Below the pieces are notes generated by a model, which was given only the letters and a program-made list of their open reading frames with translations, did not search any database and had not been told where the DNA came from. The translations under genes were made by a program, and so were the position numbers. A stretch of 7,460 nt of DNA from Candidatus Sulfopaludibacter sp. SbA3. GTDB lineage: Bacteria > Acidobacteriota > Terriglobia > Bryobacterales > Bryobacteraceae. This document shows positions 1 through 5,212 of this stretch, piece by piece; within the stretch, counting starts at the first letter, position 1, and every line of letters starts with the position of its first letter. The stretch covers positions 1 to 7,460 of the forward strand of contig CAMAUG010000195.1 in assembly GCA_945861255.1 (NCBI GenBank). The letters run 5' to 3'.

Positions 1-267
1 CATGGCAACGGGCCCTCGGGCTTGCCGATTTTGTCGAGTTTAGAGGCGAACCATTTGATTTCTGGAGGCTTGTCGAGAAACCCACGCCAAGTTCCGCAAC
101 GGGTGGCGGGTCATCGATTTCTCCACCCCGGGATCATTCAAACTGACACGCTACCTGCGTGAGGCAAGTTCTGCATCGAAACGATGGGCTCGCTGGAAGG
201 AGCGCCCAACCCGAGGCGTTCCAGGCCGTGGAGCCGCGAACAGCTTTGCTATACACTGGTCCTAACT
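1..267. other. Left-edge stretch with no assignable gene
   Basis: Two reading frames with aligned codons stay open at the window edge. The + frame starting at base 3 runs to a TGA at 144-146 and contains GLADFVEFRGEPFDFWRLVE. The - frame is open from about base 110 to the edge and contains IKWFASKLDKIGKPEGPLPW. Neither has a start codon, a ribosome binding site or a family motif I recognise, and third-position GC is not high in either. It could be the tail of a + strand gene or a decayed - strand gene. Bases 147-246 show no coding signal. The octamer TTGTCGAG occurs twice (31-38, 70-77), probably by chance. Confidence 0.25.
247..257 (+). promoter_or_regulatory. Extended -10 promoter of the metallo-beta-lactamase gene
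   Basis: TGcTATACACT combines a TGn extension with a TATACA hexamer and ends 10 bases before the ATG at 268. If it works as a -10 element, transcription starts about 5-7 bases before the start codon, so the mRNA is almost leaderless. This fits the absence of a Shine-Dalgarno sequence there. The same 11-mer apart from the n position precedes hicB. There is no convincing -35 element, which extended -10 promoters can do without. The call is inferred from sequence only. Confidence 0.45.
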
Positions 268-1119
268 ATGCTGCAAAGACTTCTTCTGCTCACCGCCGGC
301 GCGGCCTGTGCTTTCTCCCAGGTGAACCCGGATTGGATCAAACCATATCCGCCGTTCAAGATCATCGGCAACGTCTACTGGGTTGGCACGTACGATCTTT
401 CCACGTACCTGATCACCACGCCGCAGGGCAACATCCTGATCAATACGGGGGTTCCGGAAACCGTGCCGCTGATCAAAGCCGGCGTCGAGAAACTTGGTTT
501 CAAATTCTCCGACACGAAGATCCTGCTGGCCACGCACGGCCACTGGGACCACGTCGCCGGCCTGGCCGATCTCAAAAAGCAGACCGGCGCGCGCATGATC
601 ATGTCTGAGCAGGACGCCGCGCTGCTCGAAGACGGCGGCAAGAGCGATTTCCGTTTCGGGGACACGCCCGGGGCCCGCTTTACTCCGGTGCAAGTGGACC
701 AGCGCCTGAAGAACGGCGACAAGATCACGCTCGGCGGCGTGGTGATCACGGCGCATCACCATCCCGGCCACACCAAAGGCGCCACCAGCTTCACCTTCAC
801 CGTGCGCGAGGCAGGCAAAGACTACCGCGTGCTCATCGCCAACTCACCCACCATTAACCCGGGCGTCAAAGTAAACGGCATGCCGAACTACTCGACTATC
901 GCGCAGGATTATGCGCGCACCTTCCACGATCAGAAGGAATTGAAGTTCGACGTGTGGCTGGCCTCCCACGCCGCGCAGTTTAAGCTCCACGAAAAATACA
1001 AACCGGGCGACCCCTATAACGCGGAGCGTTTTGTCGATCCCAAAGGATTTCGCGAAGCGCTCGACCGTTTGGAGAAATTGTATCAGGAACAACTCGCCAA
1101 GGAACGTCAGGCGAAGTAG
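268..1119 (+). CDS. Secreted subclass B3-type metallo-beta-lactamase
   Basis: This 283-residue protein has a hydrophobic signal peptide (MLQRLLLLTAGAACAFSQ) and should act outside the cytoplasmic membrane. It has the metallo-beta-lactamase fold. The motif H90-G-H92-W-D94-H95, the later H168 (in PGHTKG) and H234 (in ASHAAQF) supply all six zinc ligands expected of class B3: His116, His118 and His196 for Zn1, and Asp120, His121 and His263 for Zn2 in standard numbering. The N-terminal block PPFKIIGNVYWVGTYDLSTY followed by a YLIT strand is typical of B3 enzymes of the L1/GOB/THIN-B kind. Those families open the beta-lactam ring by zinc-activated water, but environmental B3-like proteins may have other hydrolase substrates. 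The ILINTG strand differs from the more common ILIDGG. I chose ATG 268 over the upstream in-frame ATG at 184 because the signal peptide begins there and a promoter lies between the two. The next gene starts 85 bases downstream on the same strand. No AmpR-type regulator is visible. Confidence 0.87.
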   Translation: MLQRLLLLTAGAACAFSQVNPDWIKPYPPFKIIGNVYWVGTYDLSTYLITTPQGNILINTGVPETVPLIKAGVEKLGFKFSDTKILLATHGHWDHVAGLADLKKQTGARMIMSEQDAALLEDGGKSDFRFGDTPGARFTPVQVDQRLKNGDKITLGGVVITAHHHPGHTKGATSFTFTVREAGKDYRVLIANSPTINPGVKVNGMPNYSTIAQDYARTFHDQKELKFDVWLASHAAQFKLHEKYKPGDPYNAERFVDPKGFREALDRLEKLYQEQLAKERQAK

Positions 1120-1204
1120 AGTGGCATACTCAGACTCCGGCCGCGCCCGCACGTGCCCGACGCCGTCTGGACAAGGCGCGTCCCGGCGTGGTACCTTTCC
1201 GCCC

Positions 1205-3043
1205 ATGAGAGCCGCTCTGCTGCTACTGCCATTGACCGTGTTCGCCGCCGCGCCTTCCGGCGAGGAAACATATAAGATACGCTGCGCGGGATGCCACGAA
1301 CGAACGGACCCGCGTGTTCCCCATCGCACTGCGCTGCAGCAGATGTCTACGCAGCGCATCCTGCGCGCCCTGGATTTCGGTGCGATGATGACCGTCGCTT
1401 ACCCGCTCAACCGCCAGGAACGTCAAGCCGTCGCGGCGTTCCTGGGGAAGAACGTGCCCGTACCGGCGCCGCCGGCCTCGGCGTTCTGCGCGGATCGAAG
1501 CGTCAAACTCGCCGTAGCCTCCGCCGTAACCTCCAAGGACGCCTGGAACGGATGGAGCCCGCGTGCCGACAACACCAGGTTTCAACCGGCGGAAGCCGCT
1601 GGATTGAGCATCGATGCGGTGAAGAAGCTCAAGCTGAAGTGGGCCTTCGGATTCGATGGCGACGTCACCGCCTTCGCGCAACCCACCGTGACAGGCGGGC
1701 AGGTATTTGTGGGCGGCGCCGGCGGCATCATCCATGCCATGCGCGCGGATTCCGGCTGTCTGCAATGGACCTTCCAGGCCAATGGGCCGGTGCGGTCTTC
1801 GATACTCGCCGTGCCGCTGGGCCGGCAACATGCCCTGCTGTTCGGCGATCAGACCGGTTGGTTCTACGCGCTTCAGGCGGAGACGGGGAAATTGCTGTGG
1901 CAGAAAAAAGTGGAGGAGCACGACGCTGCCCGCCTGACAGGCGCACCCGTGGCGCACGACGGAGTGGTGTTCGTCCCCGTCGCTTCCTGGGAGGAAACGC
2001 GGTCGCTTGATCCTACGTATGTCTGCTGTACATTTCGCGGCAGCATCGTGGCGCTGCGCATCCGCGACGGCGCGCAGGTGTGGAAGAGTTACATGGTGGG
2101 CCTGCCCAAGGAAACCGGCAAGAACAAGCGGGGCGTGCCGCAGCTGGGACCTTCAGGCGCGGGCATCTGGGCGGCCCCCACGCTGGATGCAAAACGCGGC
2201 GTGATGTATGTGGCGACTGGGGACAACTATTCATCGCCGCCCACGGAAACCAGCGACGCCATCATCGCGCTGGATCTGAAAACCGGAAAAATCGTTTGGT
2301 CCAGGCAAACGCTGCCGGGCGACGCCTACAACTCCTCTTGCGGTACCGACAAGTTGAACTGTCCCGCGGAAGACGGGCCGGACTATGACTTCGGATCTTC
2401 CGCCATGCTGGTAGCTCCTCCCGGCGGGCGAGAACTGCTGTTGGCTGGACAGAAATCCGGAATGGTGTACGCGCTCGATCCGCAGCGCCAGGGAGAAATC
2501 GTCTGGCAAGTCCGCATCGCGACCCCGGGCCCATTGGCGGTCACCAGCGTCGGCGTGCAGTGGGGCATGGCCGCCGATGGACAAAAACTGTACGCGGCTT
2601 CTTCCAATAGCGGGAGAGAGCGCGCCACGGACCCTCTCGACATCCGGCGCAACATCATGGATCCGAATCAAGGCGGCGGCCTCACGGCCCTGCGCATTGC
2701 CGACGGAAGCCGCGCATGGTACGCGCCGCCCATCGTGTGTGCCCAGGGGGCGCCTTCCGGCTGCAGCCCCGCTCAGTCCGCCGCGGTCACGGCGATTCCG
2801 GGCGTCGTCTTTTCGGCCTCCATGGACGGGCACTTGCGCGCCTATTCGTCCGAAAATGGGGCCATCCTGTGGGACTTCTCCACCGCGCGCGAATTCAAAA
2901 CCGTCAACGGCGTCAAAGCGACGGGCGGCTCCATCGACGGCCCTGGAGTCGTCGTGTCCAAAGGAATGGTCTTCGTCAACTCCGGCTATTCGCGCTTCGG
3001 CGGCATGGCCGGGAACGTGCTGCTCGCGTTTGAGCCGGAATAG
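1205..3043 (+). CDS. Cytochrome c-PQQ beta-propeller quinohaemoprotein, polyvinyl-alcohol-dehydrogenase-like
   Basis: This 612-residue protein probably oxidises an alcohol in the periplasm, using PQQ and passing electrons to its own haem c. It begins with a signal peptide (MRAALLLLPLTVFAAAPSG). A small cytochrome c domain follows (about 20-85) with the haem motif C27-A-G-C30-H31 and a likely Met axial ligand at 61 or 62. The rest (about 113-612) is a PQQ-type propeller. Repeats of the form (A/G)xxxALxxxTGxxxW occur near 173-189, 219-232, 279-293, 352-365, 419-434, 491-505 and 542-556. The opening GWSPRADNTRFQP and the vicinal cysteines 274-275 in CCTFRGS resemble polyvinyl-alcohol dehydrogenases, which share the haem-first domain order. 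The substrate cannot be read from the sequence, and a structural PQQ-like propeller without cofactor is an alternative. ATG 1205 is chosen because the signal peptide starts there; the longer open frame back to 1031 overlaps the lactamase gene. There is no clear Shine-Dalgarno. Co-transcription with the lactamase gene is possible. Confidence 0.82.
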   Translation: MRAALLLLPLTVFAAAPSGEETYKIRCAGCHERTDPRVPHRTALQQMSTQRILRALDFGAMMTVAYPLNRQERQAVAAFLGKNVPVPAPPASAFCADRSVKLAVASAVTSKDAWNGWSPRADNTRFQPAEAAGLSIDAVKKLKLKWAFGFDGDVTAFAQPTVTGGQVFVGGAGGIIHAMRADSGCLQWTFQANGPVRSSILAVPLGRQHALLFGDQTGWFYALQAETGKLLWQKKVEEHDAARLTGAPVAHDGVVFVPVASWEETRSLDPTYVCCTFRGSIVALRIRDGAQVWKSYMVGLPKETGKNKRGVPQLGPSGAGIWAAPTLDAKRGVMYVATGDNYSSPPTETSDAIIALDLKTGKIVWSRQTLPGDAYNSSCGTDKLNCPAEDGPDYDFGSSAMLVAPPGGRELLLAGQKSGMVYALDPQRQGEIVWQVRIATPGPLAVTSVGVQWGMAADGQKLYAASSNSGRERATDPLDIRRNIMDPNQGGGLTALRIADGSRAWYAPPIVCAQGAPSGCSPAQSAAVTAIPGVVFSASMDGHLRAYSSENGAILWDFSTAREFKTVNGVKATGGSIDGPGVVVSKGMVFVNSGYSRFGGMAGNVLLAFEPE

Positions 3044-3055
3044 GACCCGCGAGTC

Positions 3056-3475
3056 TTATTCGCCCACGATCTTCACCAGCACCCGCTTGCGGCGCCGCCC
3101 GTCGAATTCGCCATAGAAGATCTGTTCCCACGGTCCGAAATCGAGCTTGCCCTTGGTGACGGCCACCACCACCTCGCGCCCCATCACCTGCCGCTTCATA
3201 TGCGCGTCGGCGTTATCTTCGCCCGTGCGGTTGTGCTGGTAGCCGGAGACCGGTTCGTGCGGCGCCAGCTTCTCCAACCACTTCTCGTAGTCCTGGTGCA
3301 GGCCGCTTTCGTCGTCATTGATGAACACCGAAGCCGTGATGTGCATCGCGTTCACCAGCGCCAGGCCTTCCTGAACCCCGCTCTCCCGCAAACAAGCGTC
3401 CACGTCGCGCGTGATGTTGACGAACCCCCGCCGGCTGGGCACTTCAAACCACAGTTCTTTGCGGTAGCTTTTCAT
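3056..3475 (-). CDS. yjbQ: UPF0047/YjbQ family protein
   Basis: This 139-residue protein has the normal length for the family and all its hallmark blocks: MHITASVFIN (44-53), NDDESGLHQD (53-62), H81 followed by TGEDNADAH (84-92), the GKLDFGPWEQI stretch (109-119) and EFDGRRRKRV near the C-terminus. The conserved histidines (45, 60, 81, 92) and the E86-D87-N88 cluster line a putative metal or phosphate site. The family is annotated as a secondary thiamine-phosphate synthase from genetic complementation work, and its main role remains uncertain. ATG 3475 is chosen because conserved sequence starts there (MKSYRKELWFEVP); the open frame extends to 3667 but into the neighbouring toxin gene and without conserved residues. 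A weak GGGA lies about a dozen bases upstream. The stop is 12 bases from that of the convergent quinohaemoprotein gene, with no obvious terminator hairpin between them. Confidence 0.92.
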   Translation of the reverse strand: MKSYRKELWFEVPSRRGFVNITRDVDACLRESGVQEGLALVNAMHITASVFINDDESGLHQDYEKWLEKLAPHEPVSGYQHNRTGEDNADAHMKRQVMGREVVVAVTKGKLDFGPWEQIFYGEFDGRRRKRVLVKIVGE

Positions 3476-3488
3476 GGCGTTGTTTCCC

Positions 3489-3517
3489 AGAATATTCGCC
3501 GCAAGACTATTTGCCAC
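3489..3517 (-). promoter_or_regulatory. Possible promoter of yjbQ
   Basis: On the - strand GTGGCA (bases 3512-3517) and TATTCT (3489-3494) are separated by 17 bases. Each matches the sigma70 consensus at four of six positions. The -10 element ends 13 bases before the yjbQ ATG, which would give another short leader. The match is weak and the call is tentative. Confidence 0.22.
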
Positions 3518-3540
3518 GCTGGGAGTTGAGCGGCGATCAA

Positions 3541-3894
3541 TCACAGGGGAATCGAACAGATCCGATTCTCCCACTCCTCGGCCTCCGATGCCACCCAAAT
3601 CACAAGCAGGCTCTCTATGGCAACGGACACCGGTAGTTTCTGCGATGCCAGGAAGACGCCCGGACATCGTCCGCGGCGTTCGACGAACTCTCCAAACTCC
3701 CGGGGCATCGTCTTGCGATCCGCCGAAACCAGAATTCGATTCTGTTGCGCGGCCCGCCCCAGAACTTCCTGGTCGGGAAGTCCCCTTAGGCCCGCCTCGT
3801 TGGCACTGAGGAAATCGATGGCGGGTTCGCGTTTGCGAAGACCTGCCACGATCGCGTGATCGATGCTCGCGTCCGCGAGGAACCGAATCCTCAC
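3541..3894 (-). CDS. DUF5615 PIN-like toxin of a DUF433/DUF5615 pair
   Basis: This 117-residue protein is recognisable as the DUF5615 (Mut7-C/PIN-like) family: it opens with MRIRFLADASIDHAIVAGLR, has GLPDQEVLGRAAQQNRILVS in the middle and SADRKTMPREFGEF at 57-70. Acidic residues at D8, D41, D59 and E70 occupy positions where PIN-like nucleases hold a metal ion. RNase activity is known for PIN domains generally but is only inferred here. The start is GTG at 3894, and its four bases GTGA overlap the antitoxin stop, so the two genes are translationally coupled. The C-terminal 30 residues (VAIESLLVIWVASEAEEWEN) look intact, so the toxin is probably functional. Length is normal for the family. It is transcribed from upstream of the antitoxin gene. 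Confidence 0.85.
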   Translation of the reverse strand: MRIRFLADASIDHAIVAGLRKREPAIDFLSANEAGLRGLPDQEVLGRAAQQNRILVSADRKTMPREFGEFVERRGRCPGVFLASQKLPVSVAIESLLVIWVASEAEEWENRICSIPL

Positions 3895-4205
3895 GAACTC
3901 GGGCTCAGGATGTGTTGGCGCGCGCGTTCAAGCCGGTCGCGAAGCTCCGCGCGGATCGGCGTCTGCGCGATTTGCCATGCCAGGAATTCTTTGTCCACAG
4001 TGGAAAAGTGTTCATCCAGAACCGGCTGGTGGTCCAGATAGTACGCAATCGCCGCGCTCACCTGTTCGACCGTGAGCAGCGGATACGATTCACACACCGC
4101 CTGCGGGGACGCCCCTTGCAGGAACTTTTGGATCACGCACGCCAGGGGCACACGGGTACCAGCGACGTAGTATTCGCCTTTCCGAAGCTCCACATTGCCC
4201 TGCAT
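3891..4205 (-). CDS. DUF433 antitoxin
   Basis: This 104-residue protein has the DUF433 core: YYVAGTRVPLACVIQKFLQG (12-31), then ASPQAVCESYPLLTVEQVSA and AIAYYLDHQ to about residue 60. DUF433 folds as a small winged or helix-turn-helix-like DNA-binding domain and typically precedes a DUF5615 toxin as its antitoxin. The C-terminal extension after 60 (VLDEHFSTVDKEFLAWQIAQ and on) is where toxin binding would be expected; that is inference. ATG 4205 is chosen because GAGG lies nine bases upstream (bases 4215-4218, - strand) and the family alignment starts there. In-frame ATGs at 4241 and 4355 would add residues without family character. The stop overlaps the toxin GTG. A TGaTAGGAT sequence just upstream could be an extended -10 element. 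Confidence 0.87.
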   Translation of the reverse strand: MQGNVELRKGEYYVAGTRVPLACVIQKFLQGASPQAVCESYPLLTVEQVSAAIAYYLDHQPVLDEHFSTVDKEFLAWQIAQTPIRAELRDRLERARQHILSPSS

Positions 4206-4263
4206 GGTTTGCCGCCTCAATCCTATCACAGGCGGGGCCATGGAATCGGCGATTTCACTAGAT

Positions 4264-4383
4264 TCATGCGGGCTGCTCCAGGGGTTGCATGGCGAAGGCG
4301 AGCGCTTCGTGTACTTGATCGCGCCGGACGTCCGGAAACCACTCCAGAAATTCATCGACCGTCGAGCCTCGATCCAAAATGCT
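4264..4383 (-). pseudogene. C-terminal half of a second DUF433 antitoxin, left of hicB
   Basis: Reading the - strand from about 4383 to a TGA at 4264-4266 gives ILDRGSTVDEFLEWFPDV, then RRDQVHEALAFAMQPLEQPA. This aligns without gaps to the second half of the DUF433 domain (LLxxGxSxEEIL-xxYPxLxxxDIxxALxYA). No start codon or first half precedes it in frame: upstream the frame reads into unrelated residues and the hicB promoter. It is therefore a truncated gene. Its missing front appears to lie on the other side of hicBA (4874-4945). It ends 58 bases before the intact DUF433 gene and points the same way. The identification rests on my own family alignment. Confidence 0.6.
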
Positions 4384-4407
4384 CGAACACCTTCCCGGAA
4401 GATGGCG

Positions 4408-4418
4408 TGTTATACACT
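4408..4418 (+). promoter_or_regulatory. Extended -10 promoter of hicBA
   Basis: TGtTATACACT ends six bases before the hicB ATG at 4425. A start point about seven bases after the hexamer would fall within a few bases of the ATG, so hicB mRNA should be nearly leaderless. No Shine-Dalgarno is present. The element is identical, apart from the n base, to the one before the lactamase gene. Confidence 0.45.
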
Positions 4419-4424
4419 CAAAGC

Positions 4425-4652
4425 ATGCCGCAAGCGCACCGCGTAACCGCCATCATCGAACGGGAGGACGACGGGTTTGTGGCTCTCTGCCCCGAACTTG
4501 ACATCGCCAGCCAGGGTTCATCGATCGAGGAAGCGCGCGCGAATCTGGTCGAGGCGCTGACTCTTTTCTACGAGGCCGCCGACCCGTCCGAAGTCGCCCG
4601 AAGGTTTCACTCCGACGTATTTATCACACAAGTCGAGGTGCCGGTTGGGTAA
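4425..4652 (+). CDS. hicB: HicB-family antitoxin
   Basis: This 75-residue protein has the HicB partial RNase H fold: RVTAIIEREDDGFVALCPEL (6-25), DIASQGSSIEEARANLVEAL (26-45) and a C-terminal strand VFITQVEVPVG. It would neutralise the HicA RNase by binding it. It lacks the C-terminal ribbon-helix-helix or HTH domain found in longer HicB proteins such as that of E. coli, so it probably cannot repress its own promoter directly. ATG 4425 fits the family start. Its stop overlaps the start of hicA by eight bases. The order antitoxin-then-toxin is the reverse of E. coli hicAB but common for short HicB proteins. The pair is opposite in strand to the flanking DUF433 fragments. Confidence 0.87.
   Translation: MPQAHRVTAIIEREDDGFVALCPELDIASQGSSIEEARANLVEALTLFYEAADPSEVARRFHSDVFITQVEVPVG
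4635..4640 (+). promoter_or_regulatory. Ribosome binding site of hicA inside hicB
   Basis: GAGGTG is complementary to the 16S rRNA anti-Shine-Dalgarno end and lies four bases before the TTG at 4645. It supports the unusual TTG start of hicA. It is the clearest ribosome binding site among the + strand genes here, consistent with the downstream gene of an operon needing one while the leaderless first gene does not. Confidence 0.5.
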
Positions 4653-4872
4653 GCTCCGGGTTCTGTCGGGCTCGGAAATCTGCCGGATTCTCGAACAGCA
4701 TGGCTTTGCCGCGGTCCGCCAGCGAGGCAGTCATCGGATCATGCAAAAGCGAATGGCAGGCACCACGGTAACCGTTCCCGTGCCTCTCCATGATCCGGTG
4801 CGTCGCGGCACTTTATTGAGTATCGTTCGGCAGTCGGGGCTGCAAAGAACTCTGTTCGAAACCTCCGAATAG
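4645..4872 (+). CDS. hicA: HicA-family toxin (mRNA interferase)
   Basis: This 75-residue protein has the compact double-stranded-RNA-binding-like fold of HicA (YcfA). The order is an N-terminal helix (SGSEICRILEQHGFAAVRQR), the catalytic motif G28-S29-H30 followed by RIM, and the family signature VPVPLHDPVRRGTLLSIVRQ (44-63). H30 is the expected catalytic histidine for cleavage of translated mRNA. Length is normal and nothing is disrupted, so the toxin should be active. The start is TTG 4645, forced by the reading frame (no ATG before M33) and supported by the nearby ribosome binding site. Its stop (4870-4872) abuts a DUF433-like N-terminal fragment on the opposite strand. Translation is likely coupled to hicB. 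Confidence 0.9.
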   Translation: MGKLRVLSGSEICRILEQHGFAAVRQRGSHRIMQKRMAGTTVTVPVPLHDPVRRGTLLSIVRQSGLQRTLFETSE

Positions 4873-4873
4873 G

Positions 4874-4945
4874 ATTCCTCCCACCATTAAGGATCTCACC
4901 ACCGATTGGAAATCTATCCGTCGTCGTCCAATTCAAAATAGTCAT
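4874..4945 (-). pseudogene. N-terminal fragment of a DUF433 antitoxin, right of hicA
   Basis: From an ATG at 4945 the - strand reads MTILNWTTTDRFPIGGEILN and then GGRN, running into PIRRFR under the hicA 3' end. This resembles the opening of many DUF433 proteins (LNW..RI..DPEILNGKPVIRGTR), with one extra residue near GGR. The second half of the domain does not follow; the frame continues through antisense hicA. The missing half matches the fragment at 4264-4383 on the same strand. The resemblance is over about 30 residues only, so confidence is moderate to low. Confidence 0.42.
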
Positions 4946-5115
4946 CGAGTGCTTTGCCGCCAGGGGATTCGCGTGAACAGAAGTTCTGTAGGTTCCTGGA
5001 AATTACGTTCAGAAATGGGCGCCGGGGGGCAGAGTTCCTCGACATCGATACGGATGACGCTGGTGTCTTTCGCGAAGACCTCGGCGTCTCTTCCGGCTGC
5101 CGTCCGATTCGTCAT
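4914..5115 (-). pseudogene. Frameshifted small gene of unknown family
   Basis: From ATG 5115 the - strand reads MTNRTAAGRDAEVFAKDTSV and then IRIDVEELCP with high third-position GC. At a run of six G on the + strand (5024-5029) the good frame changes. Dropping one base gives RRPFLNVISRNLQNFCSRES, then PGGKALDDYFELDDDG to a TAG at 4914-4916, a product of 66 residues with an acidic tail. Without the correction the frame stops at 4942. Another protein-like piece (LYHIERNVDGKNLVSKRLV) lies further upstream in a different frame near 5115-5177, so the gene may have decayed at more than one point. I do not recognise the family. A competing + strand frame (4954-5187) is antisense and less convincing. 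Confidence 0.3.
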
Positions 5116-5169
5116 GTGCAAACCAGTCTTTTCGAGACGAGATTCTTGCCGTCCACATTGCGCTCGATA

Positions 5170-5178
5170 TGGTATAGT
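5170..5178 (+). promoter_or_regulatory. Extended -10 promoter upstream of the YcxB-like gene
   Basis: TGgTATAGT has a TGn extension and five of six matches to TATAAT. It lies 34 bases before the ATG at 5213. No -35 at proper spacing is convincing: TTGCCG at 5146-5151 is 21 bases away. It resembles the extended -10 elements before the lactamase gene and hicB. Confidence 0.35.
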
Positions 5179-5212
5179 TCCGGCTGAGTTCTTAGTCGAC
5201 ATACATCGGTAT

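Noticed and set aside
1223..2833. Long - strand open frames antisense to the quinohaemoprotein gene
   Set aside because: Their residues show no domain, while the + strand gene is well supported by haem and propeller motifs across the same bases.
3044..3055. Search for a bidirectional terminator between the convergent stops
   Set aside because: Only 12 bases separate the stops and no stem with a T-run is visible there.
3991..4008. TTGTCCACA followed by GTGGAAAAG, resembling paired DnaA boxes
   Set aside because: It lies inside the DUF433 coding sequence, the codons explain it, and it deviates from the consensus box.
3912..4424. In-frame upstream extension of hicB to 3912
   Set aside because: It crosses the antisense of the intact DUF433 gene and its upstream region, while the family start and a promoter place the start at 4425.
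4954..5187. 77-codon + strand open frame before the YcxB-like gene
   Set aside because: It is codon-aligned antisense to the - strand frame with the better third-position GC, has no recognised motif and has no ribosome binding site.
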